Assembly (NCBI GenBank): GCA_000969725.1
Contig: JXSR01S073106.1
DNA from: Ophiothrix spiculata
Taxonomy: Eukaryota; Echinodermata; Ophiuroidea; Amphilepidida; Ophiotrichidae
Reading direction: 5' to 3' (one strand)
Length of the DNA stretch: 22,378 nucleotides
In this document: in pieces, positions 9,502 through 19,422 of the stretch
Numbering within the stretch: the first letter of the stretch is position 1
Layout: each line of letters starts with the position of its first letter
Translations under genes and position numbers: made by a program
Notes under the pieces: generated by a model
Told to the model about the DNA's origin: nothing
Database searches by the model: none
The model's input: the letters and a program-made list of their open reading frames with translations, nothing else

Positions 9502-9685
9502 TTCAAAAAAAACCTTCCCGTATGAATTTTACGCTGAAAGTCTAGTCAATGATAAAGCATGTAATAAGGACCAAAATAAAGAAACAAATGAAATCGGACG
9601 AACCGTTTCAAAATGGCGGCCGAAAAACCATTTTTTGTGTCGCGTCAAAACATAAAACAACGTCCTGGCAAGTGCATGTAGTGGC

Positions 9686-10022
9686 ATTTCCTTTCTGTTA
9701 TAATATTTCTTGATGAAAACGTATGCAAAAGACTTAACAATTTAAAATGCAAATCTGGAATTTCATAATAATGAAAAAACTAAATGTGACCACGTACTTA
9801 GAAAATAGGTGGCAGGTGTCATGTGAAAATTAAGTCTGGGCTTAGGGAATCTCAGAGGATCATGTCGCGACGCAACAGATAATTAGCACCTAATGAACTG
9901 TTATTGCCAAAAAAGGGTTCAATTTGCGTGTTACATTTATCATAGTAACTTTGGCTATGCAACCTTAACTTGAAATAATTATTCTCCGTGTATATTTTAA
10001 CCAATATACACGCATAATAATT
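9686..10022 (+). repeat. Family Z+X, 5' portion
   Basis: This matches 4246-4383 and 4573-4780 (Z), then the first 130 bases of X (AACTTGAAATAATTATTCTC). It ends within the conserved foldback, after CGCATAATAATT. The apical stem 9987-9995/10004-10012 is perfect with loop TTTAACCA. Truncation at the foldback suggests this hairpin was a breakpoint. The stretch 9502-9685 shows nothing recognisable. Confidence 0.75.
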
Positions 10023-10061
10023 AAAAAATCTTCCTAGAAAATCCATTCTACACTCGAAAAA

Positions 10062-10385
10062 ATAAAAAAGTTCAAAATTTTACGAATGCAAATTCTAGTT
10101 AGACTTTCTTGAAAATTTGGGAGTCAAAAATATTGGGGTTATTTATCTTTTTTTACCCTTGTACTTGATGGAATCTAGAGACAAATGTCTGCGAAGAGTT
10201 TCTCAAAATCTTTGATGTTGACCTTTTTTGGCATTTGTTATTCAAAACAATAAGATAAAAATCAAAGATATGAGAAAACCCTTCCAAGACATTTGTTCCC
10301 TGAACCAAAAAGAAAAACAAAAGTTAATCATTTTCAGAATGCAAATTTTAGTTAAACTTTCCAAAAAATTTGGGGGCAAAAATAA
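10062..10385. repeat. Inverted repeat nested between direct repeats
   Basis: Direct repeats of about 70 bp (10062-10131, 10315-10385; period 253) share GAATGCAAATT.TAGTTA.ACTTTC and AAATTTGGG. Between them, 10181-10215 and 10262-10296 form an inverted repeat of about 80 percent identity sharing ACAAATGTCT, GAAG.G and ATCTTTGA. Direct outer and inverted inner repeats resemble a small composite element or a foldback flanked by a duplicated host segment. No ORF. Confidence 0.65.
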
Positions 10386-10524
10386 TTCGTTTTTTTATTA
10401 ACATTTTTTGGTAAAATACCGATAGCATCATTAAGTTTAGGGTAAAAATTATATTTTTTTTCTCACTTTGATATGTTTTATGCAATTAATTTGAGAAATA
10501 GAGTACAAAACCCGTTTATGCTAG

Positions 10525-10726
10525 TTAAGGGTAAATGACCTCCATCTGCTCAGGAAAATGTGAATCCTAACAATTTTTTAATCATGAAAAGAGAAATATT
10601 TTCCACAGCTTTTGCGGTGACTCGAACCATGGGTTATGGCGGGTGTAAGTCATGCATTACGAAGCGAGGGATCTACCGCTGAGCTATCCAGGCAGCGTTG
10701 AGATCGTGAACTGAAATCTAAAACAT
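10525..10726 (-). mobile_element. tRNA-derived SINE-like unit, copy T2
   Basis: This is the second copy of the 7752-7953 family. It has A-box TAGCTCAGCGG (10676-10686) and B-box GGTTCGAGTCA (10618-10628) on the minus strand. The acceptor is more decayed than in T1. Conserved flanks on both sides (CATCTGCTCAGGAAAATGTG; AGCGTTGAGATCGTGAACT) define the shared element limits. Confidence 0.7.
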
Positions 10727-11736
10727 AAATATTTGATAGCAAAACTAGGCTAGATGATATAGCAATGAGCCATTTTTCTTTGCAAAATATTATATTTTGA
10801 TGGGTCATTTTTTTCAGAATTATTTGAAATTTGCGCCAAAGTGACGCAAATCTAAGAATTCTTTCTAATTGTTGAACAAAAATCGAAACATTTGCAATTA
10901 ATAAGCGCAAATGTTTGGAGAAAATTAATTTTTTCTATAAATTTCACTCAAAATTTGGGCGATTTGGTATATGGGTCTTTCTTGAAAATTGGTATCTGTG
11001 TATATTGGGTGGTAATTCAATTTTTTAGCGGATGCACAATGTACGTATCTCATCCATTATATCAACCATGTCTATACCTGTTTCACATCTGGGTAAATTA
11101 GCTGAATAACTTTAACTAGTTATTAGTGTTAATTGCCCACTAAATTGGGGTTTATTTCCACCTTGATTTGATAACCAGTAAATTGCCTTTCAATTAAAAT
11201 GAAATTAATTAAAATTCAATACCAAAATTATGACATTTTTATGGATTTTGCAAAGTTATGACAGGGAAATTGATTTACAATGTTTATGTTATATTAACTG
11301 TACCCGCCACAATCGTACCAGCCTTCGCCACTTGCTAATTAGCTTCAACCATTGGCGGTACCAGCATCTCAATTCTTGAGGGCAGATGAGGGGCAAGAGA
11401 AATAATTACTAGGGCTTTGGTAAAAAGATGCACGTGTAGCGCGCATAATTTTCAAACAATTGTGTTTATTTTGGCTAAAAACGCCTATTTTGGGCAAAAA
11501 TAATGATATTAAATGGTGAAATACGCGCAAACCGTGCACAAAATATATATGTCAAAGTAACCAATAAAATGGGTAATAGTGATGGGCCCAAGTTTGCGCC
11601 GAAAAGCTTCTGATTTTGGGGAGGGGCAAACGTTGGTATTTATTCGTAATTATCTTAAAAGGTGTGTGAATTATCTTTAAAAATGATTAAAAAATGATGA
11701 CATTTCCTCGGGTATAAATCCTTTTTTTAGAGGGGG
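10727..11736. other. Unassigned AT-rich stretch
   Basis: No gene is supported; frames at 10650-10910 and 10892-11101 overlap on opposite strands with no recognisable motif. A weak imperfect inverted repeat pairs 11429-11452 (TGCACGTGTAGCGCGC) with 11518-11538 (TACGCGCAAACCGTGCA). The right end is a T run then G run leading into the gap. Confidence 0.4.
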
Positions 11737-11786
11737 NNNNNNNNNNNNNNNNNNNNNNNNNNNNNNNNNNNNNNNNNNNNNNNNNN
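11737..11786. other. Assembly gap (50 N)
   Basis: There are fifty Ns. The same 18 bases, TATAAATCCTTTTTTTAG, end just before the gap (11713-11730) and begin just after it (11787-11804), each followed by Gs. The two contig ends probably overlap, broken at a G homopolymer, so the true gap may be zero or negative. Confidence 0.95.
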
Positions 11787-11820
11787 TATAAATCCTTTTT
11801 TTAGGGGGGGGGGGGGGGGT

Positions 11821-12539
11821 GCGCACACATTAAAAAGCATGACCATTATCATTTTCAAATTTCTAGTTACATAATCTAAAAGGTTTATTTATCATCTCTA
11901 CGCATAATTATGAGAAAGACGTAAAGCAATTGCACAAACACCAAATGAGCAGAAATTCGTAAATTAATCTTTTTCATTTACAATAGTTAGTTGAAAGCAG
12001 GGTGAGAAAGTTATTTTTCTGTTTTCTGTATAAGTCTTATTTTATGATTTTACCTATAAATGTGTTAATTGTGAGTCGCTAATTTGTATATGAAAAGTCG
12101 TATTTTCGAATGCGTGACTAATTTGGCATTAAGTAAAAATCGTCTTGTAAGTTATATTACACTTTAAGTGTAAATTATTCACTGTTGGTATCAAATAAAA
12201 AATACATGATGCAAATCGCTTAATTTTTTTTAAATTCCACCACATGAGTACAGTTTCAATATAACTGATCGATGATGTAAGAGGAACTCAACTCCTATCC
12301 TAAAAATAGACTTGAGATTATTGCATCCACTTATATGCGCATTTTTTCAAACATATCCCTACGATTATTAATGACAGGCGTTGAACAAAATCCCAAATGT
12401 TCCGTAACACATTAATCACTATTCAATAAAGCGCGATTGTGACAAGCCGTGATAGTATCCTTTTTATAGCAGGAAGCTAGAACGGTATCTTTAGAGAAAT
12501 ACATCGCAACTCATTATTTTTAACCGTCTTCTGACGAGG
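11821..12539. other. Unassigned AT-rich stretch
   Basis: I see no ORF, tRNA or repeat with a second copy in this window. There is one small hairpin, TTACAC-TTTAA-GTGTAA, near 12156-12173. Its function, if any, is not visible. Confidence 0.5.
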
Positions 12540-14322
12540 CAACGGTTTTTGCACCCACTATTTATTGTTCTCTTCAAACTTGACGGTACATCAACATATC
12601 AACATGAATTTTGTATAAACGTGGATATGACGTTATGAATCGAGCATGTCTAAAATGTATCGCATGTTTTATTACCCATGATTACTGCGCATATGTCAAT
12701 GAGTTTCCTAGCATTGTTAAAATGCACTCACAGATTAGATATTATAAAAATGAAAATACTAAGAAATAATTATATATAGATCTTAGCTTATTACATACTC
12801 AGCAGGCAGCTATGTTTAAAGAAAAAACACATAAAAAACCAATACAATAAGCATTTTACAATGAACTTATTTTTGTTAATATATTTGGCAGTTCTACACT
12901 TTTTTCAGAATTTTCTCTTAAAGTTATCCAAAAGCTTAAATGTTTATAAAGAAGGGAATACAGTTATGCTGCATGTAGTCCTGAATGATAAACGTTATGC
13001 ACCGACTGATAAACCCGTCGAATTTGACACACTATAAATTGTTTATGTCTGATAAGTGATTGATTGTATTCAGTCGTTTGTGGCACATACAGTCTATAGG
13101 GAAAATTAATTATAAATCTTTGAGACATTTCAATCCCAAAATAAGATGATATTATATTCAGAAACACATTACATCAGGCTTACATATTTAGTTTTATATT
13201 CATAGTTTTCTCTAAATGTCTACTTAACGTAGAAGTATAGCCAAATGTTGCAATCAATCAAAGGAAAATAAGATAAATAATACACCGATTAGGTGTATGC
13301 ATGCAATGTGAATTGTAATAACCAGGTAACGTTGGTTTACCATCAATATATCGAAACTGGTATTTTTTGTATTATAATAATTTCAGATATCCATGCTTTT
13401 GCGACATGTTTTAGTTTCTAATAAGCATAAAAATGTCCTGTGAAATGTAGAACAAATGTTTATTTCAGTACTGTGTATATCTGTAACTTAACTGTCTTTA
13501 TTTATCGACAGTATTGAATATTTTGCATATAATTTTGAAACATTTAATTGAAATACTGTTAATGTTTAATTTGCACGAGGATATCAGGAACAATCTTTCA
13601 CATGAATTGTAATAATGTAATCTTACACATAATTGTACATTTTTATGTTTGATTATTTAGGGTCCTATAATAGTCGTCATTTTTTATTGTAAAATGTGGT
13701 GATTTGGCAAGTACTGTATCATCATTAGATTATATATCAATGTTTATATCTAAAGTTGGGAATAGACGAACTGAACTGAACCTGTTTTTACAGTTCTGCT
13801 ATAACTTTAGATATTTAGTATATTAAATAGATGGTCGCAGTATTTTGTTTTGTACCGGTACCTTCTGCTGCTACTTGGTTATTAACATTCTCGGTTTGTC
13901 TGGGAGACCGAGTGGCTCGGTAGTGGAATGCTCGCCCTGCTCCTGGAGGGTCCGGGTTTCGAGTCCCTGTTCGGCAGGGATTGCTTTCTAATTAAATGAA
14001 ATCCTGGTCTGTTATTTTGTCAGTGTTTATTTTTTCTATAAGCTTGAACCTGTTTGATGCTCTTCTTGTTTTGTTTTTGAACATTAATTATCAAAGAGAT
14101 TCCTTAATAAATGTATATTAATCATAACGTTTAATTGGAAGAATTTAATATTAGAAGTTTAATTCAAGTGATAATTATACCATGTTGGTACTTTAATCTT
14201 TTGACTTTCTTCTCTACATATTAACTTTGTGTAAATTTTCGAGAATATTAGTAAATATTTTACATTCTCCTGTCATTTCTTGACCTCCTAGACCTAGATA
14301 GTTTAAAATGAACTTTAAAATG
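12540..14322 (+). repeat. Large tandem duplication, copy C1
   Basis: This is homologous to 14549-16708 on the same strand. The first 210 bases (AACTTGACGGTACA, GAATTTTGTATAAACGTGGA) also occur at 14591 and 14774. About 145 bases at 12750-12895 are missing from C3. Shared internal landmarks are ATACACC-GATTA-GGTGTAT (13280-13298; 15254-15272), TCATAGTTTTCTCTAAATGT and the SINE near 13901. Homology stops after TTTAAAATG at about 14321. Confidence 0.9.
13896..13995 (+). mobile_element. tRNA-derived SINE head in copy C1
   Basis: A-box-like TGGCTCGGTAG (13913-13923) and B-box-like GGTTTCGAGTCC (13955-13966, one extra T) are 42 bases apart, as in a tRNA. An alternative A-box is AGACCGAGTGG, resembling Leu/Ser tRNAs. 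The cloverleaf is poor, so it is not a working tRNA gene. Its presence at the same site in C3 (15836-15935) shows it inserted before the duplication. The palindrome GTACCGGTAC lies just upstream in both copies. Confidence 0.65.
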
Positions 14323-14548
14323 GTGTACTTCATTTACCCATTACCTGGTAGGTGAACGTTGATATTTTAATCCGCTGACCTACACAAAAATTGACACATA
14401 GCTCATATTCAAGCAGGCATGACTTTAACTAGGCCTGTTAGTTTTGTTTTGATACTTTAATCAAGTGTTTCCAGACACTTTTTCAGATACTTTTCTGAAT
14501 TTCGCGCTATGTGACAATTTCAATTTTTTTTTATTTACAATTCCAAAA
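14323..14548. other. Spacer between C1 and C2
   Basis: This has no homology elsewhere in the window and no gene. It contains the small hairpin GTGT-TTCCAG-ACAC at 14466-14479. Confidence 0.5.
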
Positions 14549-14773
14549 GATGCAACGATTTTGCACCCACTATTTATCATTATTCTGTTCAAACTTGACG
14601 GTACATTCAACATATCAACATGAATTTTGTATAAACGTGGATATGACGTTATGAATCGAGCATGTCTAAAATGTTTCACATGTCTTATTACCCATGATTA
14701 CTGCGCATATATCAATGAGTTTCCTAGCATTGTTAAAATGCACTTATGTTACAGATTAAATATTATAAAAAAG
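14549..14773 (+). repeat. Large tandem duplication, short copy C2
   Basis: This corresponds to 12540-12755 (GCACCCACTATTTAT, CCCATGATTACTGCGCATAT, GAGTTTCCTAGCATTGTTAA). It ends abruptly at TATTATAAAAAAG, and the first part of the unit restarts at 14774 with a 183-base offset. It is therefore a truncated unit abutting C3. Confidence 0.85.
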
Positions 14774-15835
14774 AAACTTGACGGTACATCAACATATCAA
14801 CATGAATTTTGTATAAACGTGGATACGACGTTATGAATCGAGCATGTCTAAAATGTATCGCATGTCTTCACTATTTTTCTGAATTTTCTCTCAAATTTAT
14901 TCAAAAGCTAAAATGTTTATAAAGAAGGGAACACAGTTACGCTGCATGTAGCCCTGAATGATAAACGTTATGCATCTACTGATAAGCCCCCGTCGAATTT
15001 GACACATTATAAATTGTTTATGTCTGATAAGTGATTGATTGTATCAGTTGGTTGTGGCACATACAACATATAGGGAACATTAATTATCAATCTTTAAGAC
15101 ATATCGATCCCAAAACAATATGATATTATATTCGGAAATACATTACATCAGGCTTACATATTTAGTTTTATATTCATAGTTTTCTCTAAATGTCTACTTA
15201 ACGTAGAAGTATAGCCAAATGTTGCAATCAATCATAGAGAAATAAGATAAATAATACACCGATTAGGTGTATGCATGCAACCTGAATTGTAATAAACAGG
15301 TAACGTTGGTTTACCATCAATATATCGAAATTGGTATTTTTTGTTTTATAATAATTTCAGATATCCATGCTTTTGCGACATGTTTTAGTTTCTAATAAGC
15401 ATAGAAATGTCCTGTGAAATGTAGAACAAATGTTTATTTCAGTACTGTGTATATCTGTAACTTAACTGTCTTTATTTATCGACAGTATTGAATCATATAT
15501 TTTGCATATAATTTTGAAACATTAAATTGAAATACTGTAAATGTTTTATTTGCACAAGGATATCAGGAACAATCATTTATTGTAATAATGCAATCTTACA
15601 CATAATTGTACATTTTGATGTTTGATTATTTAGTGGTGATATGGCAAGTACTGTATCATCATTAGATTATAATTATACCAATGTTTATATTTAAAGGAAT
15701 AAACGAACTGAACTGAACCTGTTTTTACAGTTCGGCTATCTCCCAACATTAGATATATAGTATATTAGATAGATTGTCGCAGTATTTTGTTTTGTACCGG
15801 TACCTTCTGTTGCTACTTGGTTATTAAAATTCTCG

Positions 15836-15935
15836 GTTTGTCTGAGAGACCGAGTGGCTTGGTGGTGGAATGCTCGCCCTGCAACCGGAGGGTCCGGGGT
15901 TCGAGTGCCTGTTCGGCAGAGATTGTTTTCTAATT
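15836..15935 (+). mobile_element. tRNA-derived SINE head in copy C3
   Basis: A-box TGGCTTGGTGG (15855-15865) and B-box GGTTCGAGTGC (15898-15908) are present. This copy lacks the extra T seen in the C1 B-box and has GCAACCGGAGGG where C1 has GCTCCTGGAGGG. It is followed by the shared tail TTCTAATTAAATGAAATCC. Confidence 0.65.
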
Positions 15936-15986
15936 AAATGAAATCCCGGTCTGTTATTTTATCAGTGTTTATTTTTCCTACAAGCT

Positions 15987-16402
15987 TACTGTTTTATGGC
16001 CATCATTTGGCCCTTACAGACAAATACAAACAATAGACCAATCTCACATCAATTAAATGTAAACAGCACACTGAATTCTTTAGTGGCCTTTGTATTTGTC
16101 TTGCAAAAAAAATCGCTAACATGATCAAGATGTATAAACTGGAGGTATGAATTTAATTTATCAATCTTCCAACGTTGAAATCTAAATAAACAAGTTTAAT
16201 AATTTAATAAATCGTTTCATATCGAGGCATACATCGCGCAATGGAATATCAAAGTGCACCGATGCTTTATATAATGCTATCGTTTATCTCTTTATAAATA
16301 TTTTATTGCGTATAATTGCGCTTTCATTTTCATGTGTTTCATATTACACATTTACCATATTTGATACATCGAAATATGATTTCGATTGAAATAGAAGTAC
16401 AG
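15987..16402. mobile_element. 416-bp segment present in C3, absent from C1
   Basis: C1 reads AAGCTT-GAACCTG without interruption (14040-14052). C3 has 416 bases between the same two words. The segment begins ACTGT and ends ACAGT (5-bp terminal inverted repeat). It contains the exact inverted pair GACAAATACAAA (16019-16030)/TTTGTATTTGTC (16089-16100). There is no target duplication, so a deletion from C1 is as possible as an insertion into C3. Confidence 0.55.
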
Positions 16403-16708
16403 TGAACCTGTTTGATACACTTCTTGTTTTGTTTTTTTGAATATTAACTACAAAGAGATAATATAATTACTAAAATTACGTTAAATAATCACAACGTTTA
16501 ATTATTCGAATTTAATGTTGGAAGTTTAATCCAAGTTATTAATTGTACTATGTTGGTACTTCAATCTTGACTTTCTGCTCCATATTAACTTTGTGCAATT
16601 TTTTCAAGAATATTGGTAATTATTCTTAGTTTGTCCTTGCTTTTAAACAGTATTCTCCTTTCATTTCTTGACCTCCTGGATAGCTTAAAATGAATCTTAT
16701 TTTAAAAT

Positions 16709-17324
16709 ATATTTGACTCTCTTAATATCATTTCCCTTTAAACTAAAAGGTGCGTGCAAAGAAACAATGTATCTGAATAATGAATAATTCTCGTACGGAC
16801 AGAATAATGTATAATCTCGTCCGGAGATAAGTATAACTTAAGATGTATGAACTTAGTTTACGTTTTATTGTCAAATGTTTTTGTTAATACATTTAATGTA
16901 ATGTATAGAACCCTTCAACAGGTCCATTAAAATGGATATCGTGCTTTAAATGGATTAAGTGAGGGAAATATTAGGGTGAAATACAACACCAAATTAATTA
17001 TACTGTTAGACGATATTTTGACAAGACTTTACAATAATGTTTGAATATGAAGGCTTACCTTTGAAACAGGAGACACAGTAAAGAAAATATTACCTTCAGA
17101 AAGAAGCTTATAGGTTAAAGGGCTATTATGATATGATATGTGATGCAGAAGCAGACCTCATCAAAAAGACAAACGTCTCTAGACGTTGTTCCAAGTTGTG
17201 TATTTAAAATTGACCAATGAGGAATAATATTCCGGTTAAAAATTCTCAAATATATACTTTAATTATTATCTTATTAATAACTAAATTAGGATAAGTAGTA
17301 TGTGCAATAATATTATTTACGAGA
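16709..17324. other. Unassigned AT-rich stretch
   Basis: No gene. There is one short direct repeat of 27-bp period (GAATAATG.ATAA..TCTCGT.CGGA at 16775-16799 and 16802-16825). A short palindrome, AACGTC-TCTA-GACGTT, lies near 17170-17185. Nothing else recognised. Confidence 0.45.
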
Positions 17325-17545
17325 AATTGTCCGTTATTTTTTGACTTTCTGTAGAATTGTCTCTTATTTTACAACTTTCATTAAAATTCCCTGGAAAATA
17401 TGCTACGGGGAATATTACAATTTGACATAATATAAATTATCCTTAATTACGTCATTTTCTCCGTAAAATCACAGTTTCCGTAACTTTTCCCTGACATCTA
17501 AAATAACGAAATCTGTCCAATTACATTCTTTTTTACAGTGTAGAA
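17325..17545. repeat. Degenerate array of TCCGT/TTATTTTAC words
   Basis: Words such as TTGTC.GTTATTTT, TCTTATTTTACAACTTTC, TTCTCCGTAAAATCACAGTTTCCGTAA and TTTTTTACAGTGTA recur in loose alternation. A similar end, TTACAT.CTTTTTTAC.GTG, is at 20141-20160 after another such array (about 19945-20160). This style matches MITE-like repeats with internal degenerate units. Boundaries are uncertain. Confidence 0.4.
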
Positions 17546-17859
17546 TATTTTCATTATCATCATCATCCTTCGACTTCCGTCGAGATCTATGACACACATC
17601 TTTTCCAACTATCTTTACTGAGGTTCATTGAAGTTTAAGTTAGTATCTCTACATATGTTATGACTCACCCAGAAAGGTGGAACTTTGCAGAGTGTTGAAT
17701 AAGAAGTACTTAAGTCACATAATACTAGTTCTTACATATGAGCGTTCAAAGTTCTGACTTTTCTATAACTTTTAAATGCAAAGAAGTATTGAATACATAT
17801 TAGGTACATGTATTTGTATAGTCAAGTGTATCATTTATGGTGATTTAGAAGACTGTAGC
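17546..17859. other. Unassigned stretch
   Basis: There is a CATCATCATCC run followed by the hairpin TTCGAC-TTCC-GTCGAG (about 17568-17583), probably part of a dispersed repeat. No coding signal. Confidence 0.35.
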
Positions 17860-17887
17860 GATTATTGATTTTATGCAATCAATAATC
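17860..17887. repeat. Perfect 11-bp hairpin
   Basis: GATTATTGATT (17860-17870), loop TTATGC, AATCAATAATC (17877-17887). It has no T run or paired promoter and stands alone in AT-rich DNA. Confidence 0.85.
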
Positions 17888-17944
17888 TCTGTTTTGCACT
17901 TAAGTGATAATCCTGTTTATCTTAAATTGAGTAATCCAAACATC

Positions 17945-18190
17945 TTAAAAGTATATATATTTGTAATGTACAAGTCATAACAAACAATTTGACATTTCAT
18001 TCGTGTAAATCGGACCTTGTTGAAAATTTGACCTCATTTCACACTTGAGAGAATTTCGGCTTATATCGGCTTAACCAAACCTTCCAGATATATAAAACTA
18101 TATATATTTGTAATCTACTCGACGAAACGATTAATTTGATATGCAATTCGACATATTTAGAGCATTTTTGAAATTTGACCCCGAATTCAC
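17945..18190 (+). repeat. Divergent direct repeat, period 147
   Basis: TATATATATTTGTAAT occurs at 17952 and 18099. The following sequence keeps pace (AATTTGA.AT, GAAATTTGACC.C). The first copy contains AAATCGGACCTTG (18007-18019), a word that recurs at 21456 and, inverted, at 21765. Confidence 0.5.
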
Positions 18191-18731
18191 TCGAGCGTGA
18201 CGGCCGCTTACCATGCAAAAAATTACTTTTACAATTGTCAAAATGATTTATGTCCTTCAGTTACCTCAAAACCACCAATAACTAAATTTCGTCAAAATGT
18301 GACTTACGTACTTCTTATTCTACAGTCTTCAATGTTTGATTTTATTATTTCATCTGTTAAAGCATCTTACAAGCTTTAAAATGACACCTTACTTGTTGAA
18401 ATTGATCGAGGCGATCAAATTTTACAATAGAAAATCTGCTGGGAATTTTTCTTTATTTTTTGCTGCCTATTTTCATCATTTTCTCGAAAAGTGTTCTGTC
18501 GCAAAGTCCCCTTTTCGGGATGAGTCATCACATACTTTAAAATCTCGATATAGTGCACCTCATGTTTTGCTCCTAAACATGTTCCTTACCAAAATACCAA
18601 AAGGTTTACATCACTAATCAGATGGTAAAATGAAAGTTACATTCGTTATATATCAGAAACAGGCAATCAATTTCATAAAAAATACGGGACAAAGTGGCAA
18701 CTGGGAAAAGGTGCATTATATTGAGATTTTA
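18191..18731. other. Unassigned stretch
   Basis: Overlapping plus-strand frames at 18197-18379 and 18336-18617 have no recognisable motif or codon bias. On the minus strand this region would be the 3' side of the LINE relic that follows, but no coding similarity continues here. Confidence 0.4.
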
Positions 18732-19028
18732 AAGTATGGTATCAGAGTACGTTAGAGGTCTACATCATATGTTTGGACATGGCAGTCTCCAAAGAAGAAG
18801 GTCCGATATGATTTGGTCCTTGGCTCGCAAGCAGTGACCAGCAAACTGGGCTCTCCTCTGTGCCACAGTTGTAGCAATGGGGGTACATGTATATCACAAT
18901 ATAAATCTGAAGCTTTGTTGGATGTTGTTTCAAGGAAATATTTTTGACACTCATTATAAGTGACCTGGTGTAGGTGTCATCTAAGCCATGTTTCTGCGCC
19001 ATACAAATAAGATGCTTTCTGCACAGGC
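18732..19028 (-). pseudogene. LINE ORF2 C-terminal remnant (endonuclease/reverse-transcriptase type)
   Basis: Reading right to left on the minus strand, successive frames give ACAESILF (from 19028), then YGAETW, then LDDTYTRSL...VKNISLKQHPTKLQIY (18984-18901), then AQRRAQFAGHCLRAKDQ and SDLLLWRLPCP (within 18872-18768). After a stop (18765-18767) the same frame gives RPLTYSDTIL. In that order these match, from memory, the C-terminal domain of non-LTR retrotransposon ORF2 proteins (ACVES.LLYG.ETW, LDGTYTR, NISW..HPT...IY, RR..FAGHC, SDLL.W, GRP...Y.DT). At least three frameshifts and a stop show it is dead. The clade is not certain. The reverse transcriptase core is not present in the window next to it. 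Confidence 0.8.
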
Positions 19029-19077
19029 CCCAAATCTTTATTTCAATGAACATCAGTTTATATTATTTTGCCTGATA

Positions 19078-19414
19078 CCGGGGGGGGGGGGGAGGTTCTT
19101 CAAAAGAAAAAATTATACGTGTATGTGCCTGCCGGACTTCTCTTTACCTATTTTTGGCTCAAAAACCCACCCATTAATATACAAATTTTAATGGAAAAGC
19201 ACACAATTTTACCTATATTGGGTGCTTTTTTGCAAATGTTCCCAAAAAGCACCCAATTTATGGAAATTGAGTGCTTTGATCTGATGCGAAAACCACCCGA
19301 TCGCTTTACCAAAATCTGTGAAATCCCACCCAAAAGGCAGGCACATATGCGTATACCTTGTGAGTAAACCCGCCCCCCCCCCCGGGGGTTGGGGGTGGGG
19401 ATGGGGGGGGGGTG
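19078..19414. mobile_element. Foldback element with 8-bp flanking repeat GCCTGATA
   Basis: GCCTGATA flanks the block at 19070-19077 and 19415-19422, as expected for a target duplication of hAT-like length. The left end is CC-G13-AGG; its inverse, CCG-C11-GG, is at 19370-19385, followed by a further G-rich tail of 29 bases. Inside, TATACGTGTATGTGCCTGCC (19114-19133) is inverted at 19336-19355 with 18 of 20 matches. A perfect 14-bp inverted pair ATTGGGTGCTTTTT lies at 19217-19230/19244-19257. Small frames on both strands cross the homopolymers and are not genes. Confidence 0.65.
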
Positions 19415-19422
19415 GCCTGATA

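Larger units (their letters stand above)
14774..16708 (+). repeat. Large tandem duplication, copy C3
   Basis: This is homologous to C1 from 12576 to 14321. Compared with C1 it lacks the segment corresponding to about 12670-12890 and has 416 extra bases at 15987-16402. High similarity over more than 1 kb suggests a fairly young duplication. No conserved frame exists between copies, which argues against a gene in either. Confidence 0.9.

Noticed and set aside
13896..13995. Working tRNA gene
   Set aside because: The boxes are present but the cloverleaf is poor, the B-box has an extra T, and the unit carries a shared non-tRNA tail; it is a SINE head.
12540..16708. Conserved gene in the C duplication
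   Set aside because: C1 and C3 differ by indels not in multiples of three in every frame; no frame survives in both copies.
17860..17887. Rho-independent terminator
   Set aside because: The stem is AT-rich without a T tail, no gene precedes it, and the organism is eukaryotic.
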